A DNA stretch of 43,148 nucleotides from a bacterium (lineage in GTDB: Bacteria; Patescibacteriota; Saccharimonadia; Saccharimonadales; UBA4665): contig JAJZKM010000006.1 of assembly GCA_021804085.1 (NCBI GenBank), forward strand, positions 1 to 43,148, in the 5' to 3' direction. The translations under genes and the position numbers were made by a program. A model generated the notes under the pieces. The model did no database searches. It saw nothing but the letters and a program-made list of their open reading frames with translations, and was not told where the DNA came from. Below, in pieces: positions 34,732 to 43,078 of this stretch; position 1 is the stretch's first letter; every line of letters starts with the position of its first letter.

Positions 34732-34743
34732 AAACTATGTCAA
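34714..34743 (-). promoter_or_regulatory. groESL promoter
   Basis: On the minus strand a perfect TTGACA (plus 34738-34743) is followed after 18 nt by TATAGT (plus 34714-34719). The -10 lies within CIRCE copy 2, so HrcA binding would block polymerase. Confidence 0.75.
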
Positions 34744-34931
34744 GTATATAAAGCTAACCGTGTAAGATTTTGTGTAATTAATTAGATATTGAACCGCTTT
34801 TTTACAGATCAAATAGTCAGTTTACTAATTTAAGATTAACCTGCTTATAAATTTAAGCCCTGTATCCAGATTGTCGAAAAGCAACTAGCATAAATGTTAC
34901 ACGGTTCGTCCTGTTTGCTAAACTAATAAGA

Positions 34932-35780
34932 ATGACAAAAATTAATAGTCGAATACTGATATCCGGAGCCGATCATTTCGTTGTCGAAGAGTTAAATCCG
35001 TATGAAAATGTAGATTTTCAACCAGATAGAGAGAAAGCTATTAAAGAGCACTCCCATCTTAGACAAGTTTTCGAGAGCGCTGGTATTGAAGTAGAGCAAG
35101 TAAAACCCCCTGACAACTGTCAAGATGGAATTTATACAGCAAATTGGGGTTTGGTTTGGCGCAACAAAGCCGTCTTGTCTCGACTTCCAAATAGACGTCA
35201 ACCGGAAGAACCTTATGCACGTGAAACCCTAGTAAACCTTGGTTATGAACCTATAACGCCTTCGTTTAGGTTTAGCGGGCAAGGAGATGCGCTACCTTGT
35301 GGAAATTATCTATTTTGCGGTAGTCATTATCGCAGTGATCCTGAGATCCATGAGTTTTTGGCGAACGTCTTCGAATGTGAAGTTATAGGCCTTAAAACAA
35401 TTCCAGCCAAAGATATTGCCGGAGAAGACCTAATTAATAAAATAACAGGTTGGCCGGATAGCTATTTTTATGATCTGGACCTTGCTCTTTCGGTAATAAA
35501 TTCAGAGCTAATTGCTTGGTGTCCAGACGCATTTTTACCCGAAAGTCGTAGAAAAATTGAAGCGCTTCCTATTCAAAAATTGACCGTATCGTATGACGAG
35601 GCCACTAAGGGCTTTGCTTGTAATCTTCTTTCCACGGGAGATAAAGTGATAATGAGCAATAGAGCCCCCGAGTTAAAATCTAAAATAGAAAATCTTGGAA
35701 TTGAAACACTAACACCAGAAATTAATGAGCTAAGTAAAGGTGGAGGCTATATTCGCTGCTGCAGTCTGACTTTAGGCTAA
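34932..35780 (+). CDS. Guanidino-modifying (amidinotransferase/DDAH-like) hydrolase
   Basis: 282 residues of the pentein fold. Motifs seen are QDGIYTANWG (64-73), FSGQGDAL (114-121), FYDLDLAL (179-186), CNLL after the YDEATKGFA helix, and the C-terminal GGGYIRC with candidate nucleophile Cys276 (Cys277 follows). Relatives hydrolyse arginine, dimethylarginine or related guanidino compounds. The catalytic His of the usual FYHLD motif is Asp181 here, so activity or substrate may differ. It is an isolated plus-strand gene. Its end overlaps the convergent MurE-like gene by 9 nt. Confidence 0.8.
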   Translation: MTKINSRILISGADHFVVEELNPYENVDFQPDREKAIKEHSHLRQVFESAGIEVEQVKPPDNCQDGIYTANWGLVWRNKAVLSRLPNRRQPEEPYARETLVNLGYEPITPSFRFSGQGDALPCGNYLFCGSHYRSDPEIHEFLANVFECEVIGLKTIPAKDIAGEDLINKITGWPDSYFYDLDLALSVINSELIAWCPDAFLPESRRKIEALPIQKLTVSYDEATKGFACNLLSTGDKVIMSNRAPELKSKIENLGIETLTPEINELSKGGGYIRCCSLTLG

Positions 35781-37070
35781 GTCTTGCAGGAATTTTTTAG
35801 CCGTACCTATTTCGTCCCACGGATGTTCTCCATCAGACCTTTCGATAGTCTTTTCATGACCCTTGCCAAGCAACAGGACTGTATCATCTTTATCCGCCAT
35901 TGTAAGAGCAAATTTTATTGCGTCACTGCGATCAGATATTAAAAATAGATCTCTTCCCTGTTTTTTGCCTGCCGATTCAGCTCCTTTTGCTATTTGATCG
36001 AGGATCTTCTTGCCGTCAACATCCCGATCATCCTCTTCGGTAATAACTAACTTGTCTGCGTATTCGCCCGCTAGTCTTCCTTGGACTTCTCGCTTCTCCT
36101 CATCCCTTCTGCCGGCACTACCAAACAAAACAATTAACTTCCCTTTCACTACTGGCCGAATGTCTTTAAAGAGTTTTTCAAAACTGTCTGGAGTGTGCGC
36201 AAAATCCACAATTACAGTAAATTTCTGGCCCTCATTTATCGATGTCATACGTCCCTCTACACCCTTAAGCGCAGCAATACCCTGCTCAATTTGAGAACTA
36301 CTTAACCCAAGAACTTCACCTACACACACAGCGGCCAACGAATTGGCAACGTTAAAACTTCCAGGAAGCTGACACGTAATCGAGTAGTTTTTATTTCCAT
36401 GGGTGGCTTGATAGCAAATACCGTCAGGTTTTAGTCTGATGTTCGTTGCACGCATTTCGCCCCCGAGGATACCATAAGTTATTGGTTGATTAATGTCCTT
36501 AGCGAATAGATCAGCGCTTGGGTCGTCGGCATTAATGACTCCTACCCTTAAACCTTTTTTGTATCGATTAGTTTGCTTAAACAGCATTCTCTTAGCATCT
36601 CGGTAACGCTCAAAGCTCCCATGATAGTCCAAATGCTCATGTGTTATGTTAGTCATTACGGCGATTTCGTATGGTATCCCCCACACTCGGTGTTGTGCTA
36701 AAGCATGGCTAGTGGTCTCTAGAACAAGCCACTCAACACCCTGTTTTTTCATTTGGGTTATCCTGTTCAGTAGCTCCCCCGACCCCACGGTGGTCATATG
36801 CTTAATTTGTGGTTTTATTTGATCCCCCACCCCATAGCCAACCGTACTAATAATTCCCACTTTATAGCCTGCCTCATGAAGCATTTTCTCAATCAAGTAA
36901 CAAGTTGAAGTTTTACCATTAGTGCCTGTCACACCGATCACTTTTATTCCCCGTGCAGGAAATCCGTGCCGTAAATTAGTTAAGATGGCTTCTATTAAGT
37001 GTCCATAGGGTTCTATGTGTTTAAATATCTTATTGGGTATTAAGCTTTTAACTACTTTTCGTTTGTTCAT
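35772..37070 (-). CDS. MurE-like Mur ligase without N-terminal UDP-binding domain
   Basis: 432 residues, against about 490 for MurE. The ATP loop GVTGTNGKTST is near 46-56. LETTSHAL, NITHEHLDYHGSFERYRDAK and VIVDFAHTPDSFEKL are MurE-type central motifs, and the C-domain has VLFGSAGRRDEEKR. The first Rossmann-like domain that binds UDP-MurNAc is essentially missing: the gene opens with only ~40 residues before the ATP loop. The amino-acid-selecting DNPR motif of meso-DAP MurE reads EDDR (TEEDDRDVDG), so the added residue is uncertain. It probably adds an amino acid to a peptidoglycan precursor. The promoter should be in the 166-nt gap to tsaD. Confidence 0.85.
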   Translation of the reverse strand: MNKRKVVKSLIPNKIFKHIEPYGHLIEAILTNLRHGFPARGIKVIGVTGTNGKTSTCYLIEKMLHEAGYKVGIISTVGYGVGDQIKPQIKHMTTVGSGELLNRITQMKKQGVEWLVLETTSHALAQHRVWGIPYEIAVMTNITHEHLDYHGSFERYRDAKRMLFKQTNRYKKGLRVGVINADDPSADLFAKDINQPITYGILGGEMRATNIRLKPDGICYQATHGNKNYSITCQLPGSFNVANSLAAVCVGEVLGLSSSQIEQGIAALKGVEGRMTSINEGQKFTVIVDFAHTPDSFEKLFKDIRPVVKGKLIVLFGSAGRRDEEKREVQGRLAGEYADKLVITEEDDRDVDGKKILDQIAKGAESAGKKQGRDLFLISDRSDAIKFALTMADKDDTVLLLGKGHEKTIERSDGEHPWDEIGTAKKFLQDLA

Positions 37071-37236
37071 GAAAACCGATTATGATACAAAATCTTCTAC
37101 GATACCAGAAAGTAATTGGTTAATGATTACATTCTTCGCAGTAAAAATGGTAAATCAGCTAATTTCTAGTTTACGCTTTCAATTGTCTTTTTAGTTAAGT
37201 ATGGTCAGGTAGATTCGCCTCTGTTACTCTATAGAC

Positions 37237-38295
37237 ATGAAAGTTTTAGGCATAGAAACCAGCTGTGACGAGACGGCGGCGGGTATAGTTGATGACGGAG
37301 TATTTTTATTAGCTAATTCCGTCTCAACTAGTATTGATCTGCACGCCCCTTATGGAGGAGTAGTTCCTGAAATCGCAGCACGAGCTCAATTGGAAACTAT
37401 AACCTCAGTAATAGAAAATGCTTTAGATCAGGCTGGATGCGGTTGGAAAGATATAGACGCCATAGCGGTAACCTATGGACCGGGTCTGGGCGGAAGCCTG
37501 CTCGTTGGGGTTATTAGCGCTAGAGAATTAGCTATTGTGAAATCACTACCCCTGATTGCCTGTAATCATGTTTTAGGTCATGTTTTCGCAAACTTTATCT
37601 CCGGAAGCCAACTAATGGATTATGTCATGCCAACTGAAAAAGTCGAATTTCCTTTACTGGCAATAATAGTTTCAGGCGGCCACACCCAATTGGTCTTATT
37701 TAGTTCTCATCTCAAGTATCAAGTTCTTGGCCGCACTGGTGACGATGCCATTGGTGAAGCCTTTGACAAAGTAGCTAAAATGCTTGGCCTTCCTTATCCT
37801 GGAGGTCCTAGTATCGCAAAATCTGCTCTTATGGGTGATCCTGAAACCTATACTTTACCGATAGCAAAAGTAGGGAAGTACGATTTTAGTTTTTCTGGGC
37901 TTAAAACAGCCGTTTTAAGACTTGCTCAAAAAGAAGTTGGAGAAGATTACGACTTTCCCTCATACAACCTGCCAGAACGCCTGAATGAAGCTCAGAGAAA
38001 CAATATTGCTGCCTGCTTCCAGCAAACAGCAGTCAACACTATAGTTGATAAAGCATTATTGGCCGTAAATGAGTTTCATCCGAAACGAATAGCTCTAGCC
38101 GGTGGAGTAGCTGCAAATGAACTTCTTAGAAAAACTTTGACCGAACGGCTCGGTCAATCTATTATGGTTCCAGATATTAAACTTTGTACCGATAACGGAG
38201 CTATGATTGCCGCTCTCGGCGGTTGGCAGTATTTACTTGGTATACAACCCATAAACCCTTTTGACTTGAATATAAACCCTAACTTATCGATGTAA
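37237..38295 (+). CDS. tsaD: tRNA N6-threonylcarbamoyladenosine transferase TsaD
   Basis: 352 residues. An ASKHA-fold start, VLGIETSCDETAAGIVDDG, is followed by GGVVPEIAARAQLE, then the metal motif HVLGH (IACNHVLGHVF) near 108-114. ISGGHTQLVLF-type segment VSGGHTQLVLF and the LAGGVAANELLRK ATP site complete the enzyme. It transfers threonylcarbamoyl to A37 of ANN-decoding tRNAs with TsaB/TsaE partners, which are not in this window. It runs into valS with a 17-nt gap, so it is probably one transcript of translation genes. Confidence 0.97.
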   Translation: MKVLGIETSCDETAAGIVDDGVFLLANSVSTSIDLHAPYGGVVPEIAARAQLETITSVIENALDQAGCGWKDIDAIAVTYGPGLGGSLLVGVISARELAIVKSLPLIACNHVLGHVFANFISGSQLMDYVMPTEKVEFPLLAIIVSGGHTQLVLFSSHLKYQVLGRTGDDAIGEAFDKVAKMLGLPYPGGPSIAKSALMGDPETYTLPIAKVGKYDFSFSGLKTAVLRLAQKEVGEDYDFPSYNLPERLNEAQRNNIAACFQQTAVNTIVDKALLAVNEFHPKRIALAGGVAANELLRKTLTERLGQSIMVPDIKLCTDNGAMIAALGGWQYLLGIQPINPFDLNINPNLSM

Positions 38296-38312
38296 CAAGG
38301 TATATTAGTCTT

Positions 38313-40871
38313 ATGCGGTTAGAAAAAAGCTATCAGCCAAACAAATACGAAACCTCAATATACTCACTATGGGAAAAATCCGGTGCTTTTTTGCCAAAAT
38401 CGACAGGAAATGATTATTCGATTGTAATGCCACCACCTAATGCGAACGCAAATTTGCATATGGGTCACGCTCTAACGATTGCCATAGAAGATATCGCCGT
38501 AAGATATCACCGTTCTAAAGGAGATAGGGTTGTCTTTGTGCCAGGTGCAGATCATGCCGGTTTCGAAACCCAAGTTGTTTACGAACGCAAGTTGGCCAAT
38601 GAAGGAAAAAGCCGTTTTGATTACTCACGCGAAGATCTCTATAAAAACATATATGAATTTGTTGCCTCAAACAGAGATATTTTTACCTCTCAGATTCGAG
38701 CTTTAGGAGCTAGCGTAGATTGGAGTCGTTTTGTTTTTAGTCTTGATGAACCGGTAGTCAAAAATGCATATGCAACATTCTCCAAAATGTGGCATGACGG
38801 ACTTATTTACCGCGGCGAAAGACTAGTTAATTACTGCACTTATCACGGAACCGCTTTTGCGGACATTGAAGTTCTTCACAAAGAAGAAAAGGGACATCTC
38901 TGGAGTATATCCTACCCTCTAGTTAACGAAAATGGGGCTCTTGTTGTTGCCACTACTAGGCCAGAGACGCTATTTGGCGACACCGCGGTTGCAGTAAACC
39001 CCCATGACCCTCGTTACCAATCCTTTATCGGAAAAACATTAAAACTACCACTTACGGATAGAGAAATACCAGTCATCGCCGATGACTACGTAGACACTAA
39101 TTATGGAACTGGTGTGGTCAAGATAACCCCAGCACATGATTCCAATGATTTTGAAGTGGGCTTACGCCATAACCTACAACGATTTAGCGTAATTGATTTT
39201 GACGGTAAAATGACTAGCGACAGGGTGCCGAAAAAGTTTAGAGGCTTGACGGTTTCACAGGCAAGGGAAGCCATACTCAACGAACTTAGTGATCAGGGTT
39301 TTATTGTTGCTGATGAAAAAATTACTCATAATGTTGGACGATGCTATAAGTGCGACAATCCTATTGAGCACCTGCTGATGGATCAGTGGTTTGTTAATGT
39401 AAGACCTCTTGCCGACAATGCTATAAAGGCAATCGAGGAAGGTAAGATAAAGTTTTACCCGACAATTAAATCTAAACAACTAAAAAGATACTACGAACAA
39501 ATAAAAGACTGGAATATAAGTAGACAAATAGTCTGGGGTATACCCATTCCGGCATTCCAAAACGAAAACGCACCATACGACTGGATATATGACGAAAGAG
39601 TTAGTCAAGAAACTATAGTCGTAGGCAACATGACTTACCGAAGAGACCCTGATGTATTTGACACATGGTTCTCTTCGTCATCTTGGCCGTACATGGCTCT
39701 TGGCTATCCAGAAGGAAAAGATTTTACTGATTTCTATCCTTTGTCCTTAATGGAAACTGGGGTTGATTTACTGCAACAATGGGTCAGTCGCATGATTATG
39801 CTGGGGCTCTACGTTACAAATGAAGTGCCATTTAAAACGGTTTACTTTCACGGAATGGTTACCGATGGCGAGGGAAGAAAAATGAGTAAAAGTATCGGTA
39901 ACGTATTAAACCCAATGGACATCTTAAATGAATATGGATCAGACGCCGTAAGAATTGGGATGATTAGCGGTAATACTGCTGGTAAAAATCAGCCCTTTGT
40001 TATTAGTAAAGTAGTTGGGGGGCGTAATTTCTGTAATAAACTATGGAATATAGCCCGTTTTACGGCAGAACAACATAAAACAGATCAAGAAAATGCAAAG
40101 TTACTCCTTAATAACATTGCTGATCACTGGATTGTTTGGCGATATGAAAATATCTTAAATAAATACTGTCAGTTAATGGATGCTTATCGCTTTTCGGAAG
40201 CGTATGAGATAGCCTACCATTTTATTTGGGATGATCTGGCGGATTGGTACATCGAAGCAAGCAAATTGCAACCAAACGTACCGTTACTAGAAGCACTTCT
40301 CAGAGCATCTTTAGTTATCGCTCACCCTTTTGCCCCATTTGTTACCGAAACCATCTGGCAGAACACCTCGACCGACTCAAGCCCTTTACTTAGTGGACAC
40401 GAGTTTATAAGGCTAGGACCGGCCGATGTAAAAAGGGGACTTGATTTCGAAAAAATCAAAGAAATAGTCGTTTCGGTACGCTCTCTAAAAAAGGCAACTG
40501 GAGCTAAAAAAGTTAAGCTATATTATCATGACGAGCCTTTAATAGCAGAATATGGTCATATTATAAAAACGCTTGCAAAATTAGAGGACGTTGAATATCT
40601 TGATCCGGGGCAGGGGATTACCGTAGCAAACAACCTAAACTGTTGGTTAGATGTAGACCAAAAATTAATAGCTGATTATCTTCTTCATCTAGAAAGTAAG
40701 ATTTCCGAAGCAAAGGGCCGAATAGATCAGTTAAAGGATCGTTTGGGCAACAAAAACTACATCGAACGAGCCCCGAAAGATTTAGTTGAACAAAGCCGAA
40801 CGCAAGCTATTGAGGCAGAAAGTGAACTTGAAGCCTTGTTACAGGAAAAAGTTCGTTTTGATAATCCTTAA
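38313..40871 (+). CDS. valS: Valyl-tRNA synthetase
   Basis: 852 residues. Class I signatures are HMGH at 49-52 (PPPNANANLHMGHAL) and KMSKS near 523-527. The editing domain has the TTRPETLFGDTAVAVNP block. The anticodon-binding helices are followed by a C-terminal coiled coil (about 785-850, SEAKGRIDQLKDRLGNKNYI), as in bacterial ValRS. The usual VTG of PPPNVTG is ANA here. The enzyme charges tRNA-Val and edits Thr. The stop is shared as TTAA with the convergent XRE-HAD gene. Confidence 0.97.
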   Translation: MRLEKSYQPNKYETSIYSLWEKSGAFLPKSTGNDYSIVMPPPNANANLHMGHALTIAIEDIAVRYHRSKGDRVVFVPGADHAGFETQVVYERKLANEGKSRFDYSREDLYKNIYEFVASNRDIFTSQIRALGASVDWSRFVFSLDEPVVKNAYATFSKMWHDGLIYRGERLVNYCTYHGTAFADIEVLHKEEKGHLWSISYPLVNENGALVVATTRPETLFGDTAVAVNPHDPRYQSFIGKTLKLPLTDREIPVIADDYVDTNYGTGVVKITPAHDSNDFEVGLRHNLQRFSVIDFDGKMTSDRVPKKFRGLTVSQAREAILNELSDQGFIVADEKITHNVGRCYKCDNPIEHLLMDQWFVNVRPLADNAIKAIEEGKIKFYPTIKSKQLKRYYEQIKDWNISRQIVWGIPIPAFQNENAPYDWIYDERVSQETIVVGNMTYRRDPDVFDTWFSSSSWPYMALGYPEGKDFTDFYPLSLMETGVDLLQQWVSRMIMLGLYVTNEVPFKTVYFHGMVTDGEGRKMSKSIGNVLNPMDILNEYGSDAVRIGMISGNTAGKNQPFVISKVVGGRNFCNKLWNIARFTAEQHKTDQENAKLLLNNIADHWIVWRYENILNKYCQLMDAYRFSEAYEIAYHFIWDDLADWYIEASKLQPNVPLLEALLRASLVIAHPFAPFVTETIWQNTSTDSSPLLSGHEFIRLGPADVKRGLDFEKIKEIVVSVRSLKKATGAKKVKLYYHDEPLIAEYGHIIKTLAKLEDVEYLDPGQGITVANNLNCWLDVDQKLIADYLLHLESKISEAKGRIDQLKDRLGNKNYIERAPKDLVEQSRTQAIEAESELEALLQEKVRFDNP

Positions 40872-41713
40872 CCTTGCTTCATCTCGATAGCCATTCGCAC
40901 CTGATCCACTGACTCCTCCGGTTGAGCGTAATCAAACCATAGTACGTGCCAGCCTAAAGATTCAGTAGCGGCAACATTTTCTCTCGTATCATCAATCAGT
41001 AGCAGTTTATCCGGGGTTAAACCCGTGCGCTCTAACGCTAACTTAAAAATTGCGTTATCCGGTTTAATTAGGCCTACCTCGGACGAATCGATAATGGTGT
41101 CATAGTGTAGATCGGGAACCACCTTGCGCCTTATAAGTTCTCGAAGTAAGCCTTGCATTATATTAGTCAATAAGCCAATACGATAATTTTTGGCAGCCCA
41201 CTGCACCACTTCGTCCATTCCAGGCATTGGCTCTACGGAAGACAGATAATACCTCGACCAATCTATTGAAGGAATTCCTAAACGTTTTGCAATCGCATGA
41301 TTAAAATCTGTCATTGTGAGTTGACCTTTGCATGCTTCTTCGTTGAAATGCAGGAACGCCATCTCTACTAAATCCGGCGACACCGAATAGTCTCTCGCTA
41401 TCTGTATGAATGCTCGGTGATAAAAACGAACCAGGCATCCATTAACGTCAAAATATATAAACTCTACGCCCGAACTTGTAGATCGCTTATTTTGATTGCT
41501 GCTATGCTTTGTTCCGAGTAGCTCGTCGAGGCTCATATCAAGAGCAGCGGCAATACTTTGAACCGTAAAAATTGAGGGTGATTTAATTGCACCTCTCTCA
41601 ATTTTAGTTAAGGTTGAAAAACTAAGATTAGCCAGCTGACATAGTTGTTGCTGTGTTAGCCCTGATTTACGCCGCATATCTTGCAGGCGTTTACCCAACC
41701 CCTTCTCATCCAT
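40868..41713 (-). CDS. XRE-type HTH fused to HAD-like domain
   Basis: 281 residues. Residues 5-65 are a Cro/CI-type helix-turn-helix (GLTQQQLCQLANLSFSTLTK, IERGAIKSPS). A short polar linker (about 68-82) leads to a HAD-superfamily domain with motif I FDVNGCL (nucleophile D89), motif II LLTN, motif III Lys in GLIKPDN and motif IV LLIDDTREN. The second Asp of the phosphatase DxD motif is Asn91, so phosphatase activity may be altered or lost. A DNA-binding protein that senses or modifies a phosphorylated metabolite is a plausible reading. The target is unknown. Confidence 0.88.
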   Translation of the reverse strand: MDEKGLGKRLQDMRRKSGLTQQQLCQLANLSFSTLTKIERGAIKSPSIFTVQSIAAALDMSLDELLGTKHSSNQNKRSTSSGVEFIYFDVNGCLVRFYHRAFIQIARDYSVSPDLVEMAFLHFNEEACKGQLTMTDFNHAIAKRLGIPSIDWSRYYLSSVEPMPGMDEVVQWAAKNYRIGLLTNIMQGLLRELIRRKVVPDLHYDTIIDSSEVGLIKPDNAIFKLALERTGLTPDKLLLIDDTRENVAATESLGWHVLWFDYAQPEESVDQVRMAIEMKQG

Positions 41714-41769
41714 AGCCTTATAATACCAGCGGTACCCACTTAAGCCAACATTTTAGTGTAAGTTTTGTG

Positions 41770-41952
41770 CTATGTATGTATTAACCAGGTAAAAGTAATG
41801 ATCGAAATAAGATAACCAACAACAAAAACACTCCCTAGTACTGTCCATAGCTTAGCCGTATTGCCAGAATAACCGATACGACTACCGATGTATTTATACG
41901 CTAAAACAGTTAAACCGGCAGCAAGAATTATAGATTTTATATTGTTTGACAT
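41770..41952 (-). CDS. Small two-TM membrane protein
   Basis: 60 residues with two hydrophobic spans, about 7-22 (SIILAAGLTVLAYKYI) and 35-57 (LWTVLGSVFVVGYLISIITFTWL). The connecting loop is Gly/Ser/Asn-rich. No family is recognised. It lies 22 nt after the HIT gene on the same strand and is probably co-transcribed. The clean hydrophobic pattern and spacing support a real gene. The stop is TAG. Confidence 0.6.
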   Translation of the reverse strand: MSNNIKSIILAAGLTVLAYKYIGSRIGYSGNTAKLWTVLGSVFVVGYLISIITFTWLIHT

Positions 41953-41974
41953 AGTTATTGGCTCTTAATTTTTA

Positions 41975-42376
41975 TCAAAATAATAGTTTTGCTGCAATAT
42001 GCTCTAGTTCGGTCTTAGGTGGGTGATTATTTGGGTTTGGAGCTGAATGGAACTCGTCCAAGGTTGAAAAGGGAAACAGTTTAACGTGAGCATGGTCACG
42101 AACCTCAAGTCCTTCAACCATAACTCCGATTCTATCTTTTTCCGGAAAAGCTAAACGTAATTTTTGTCCGCATGTTTGGACAACGTTCATCATTGACAAA
42201 TAACAATCGCTGGACATATCCCAAATGGTAGAAATTTGCTGTTTGGGAAAAACAACCACCTGACCAGGCTGTATAGGATTAATATCCATTATTGCCATTA
42301 TTAGTTCGTCTTCGTGAACAATCACGGATGAAACCTCATGGTTAGCGATTTTAGAAAAAATACTAGTCATGTTCAC
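41975..42376 (-). CDS. HIT-family nucleotide hydrolase/transferase-like protein
   Basis: 133 residues. HIT opening SIFSKIANHEV and MAIMDINPIQPGQVVVFPK are typical. The histidine triad reads HAHVKLF (H95, H97, K99): the middle nucleophile H97 is kept, but the third His is Lys. Family members hydrolyse AMP-linked or dinucleotide substrates. It ends in TGA immediately followed by TAA, the only TGA stop among the intact genes here. No strong Shine-Dalgarno is seen. Confidence 0.85.
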   Translation of the reverse strand: MNMTSIFSKIANHEVSSVIVHEDELIMAIMDINPIQPGQVVVFPKQQISTIWDMSSDCYLSMMNVVQTCGQKLRLAFPEKDRIGVMVEGLEVRDHAHVKLFPFSTLDEFHSAPNPNNHPPKTELEHIAAKLLF

Positions 42377-42603
42377 ATTTTACTCTTTTCTATAAACTAT
42401 CGCTTCTATCGATCCCGCTTTGAGTGGAGATATAGAAACAAAACAGATAGATTATAACTTTTAAAAACCTAAGAAAATGTCTGGTTATGGTTCCGGCGAC
42501 AACTAGACTCCATAGTTGCTAATCTTTAACTAGATGACACGGGCTAGTTTATCAGTATTAAGAACCATTTAATGCTTTTAAAGACATGATGGAATCTAAG
42601 AAT

Positions 42604-42695
<92 letters not shown>

Positions 42696-42776
42696 TTAAC
42701 CCTAAGCATTGTAAACTACTTCATGACTTTTATGGAAGATATACACAAAAGGTGCTAAACTAGCCTCTTGAAATAT

Positions 42777-42853
42777 GCGCGTGTAGCTCAGCTGGATAGA
42801 GCATTGGCTTGCGGAGCCAAAGGTCGTAGGTTCGAACCCTATCACGCGTACCA
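42777..42853 (+). tRNA. tRNA-Arg(GCG)
   Basis: The cloverleaf is complete. The acceptor GCGCGTG/CACGCGT has a G-U first pair, the D-arm is GCTC/GAGC, and the T-arm has TTCGAAC. The anticodon stem TTGGC/GCCAA encloses TTGCGGA, so the anticodon is GCG, reading CGC and CGU. The discriminator is A and CCA is encoded. Most bacteria use ACG (inosine-modified) for these codons. Confidence 0.97.
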
Positions 42854-42961
42854 CACAGGAGTTTAGTCTCTAATACATCTTTCAGCTTGGTTCTTATGTT
42901 TTAAACTCTTTGACATAAAGTTTTGATTACAGATTAAAATAGTTTCTAATCCTGTTTGCTC

Positions 42962-42989
42962 TTGACTGTTTATACTTTGAAAATTTAAT
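42962..42989 (+). promoter_or_regulatory. Candidate promoter of the last gene
   Basis: TTGACT (42962-42967), 16 nt, TTTAAT (42984-42989). It would give a leader of about 80 nt ending in the hairpin at 43047-43073. Confidence 0.5.
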
Positions 42990-43046
42990 GACACAATTAA
43001 AATTTTATTGCATAGATTTAAAGTGCATAAGTTCAGAAACATATTG

Positions 43047-43078
43047 GACTCCGACTAATTAAAGTCAGGAGTCTTTTT
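43047..43078 (+). promoter_or_regulatory. Hairpin covering the ribosome binding site, or terminator
   Basis: GACTCC (43047-43052) pairs with GGAGTC (43068-43073), and GACT (43053-43056) with AGTC (43063-43066), leaving one bulged A and an AATTAA loop. TTTTT follows (43074-43078). It looks like an intrinsic terminator, but its right arm contains the AGGAG Shine-Dalgarno of the next gene. Confidence 0.7.

Noticed and set aside
396-42376. Use of genetic code 25 (UGA = Gly) as in SR1/Gracilibacteria.
   Set aside because: All long conserved proteins are full length with UGA read as stop and show no internal UGA, so reassignment in active use is not supported; only depletion is.
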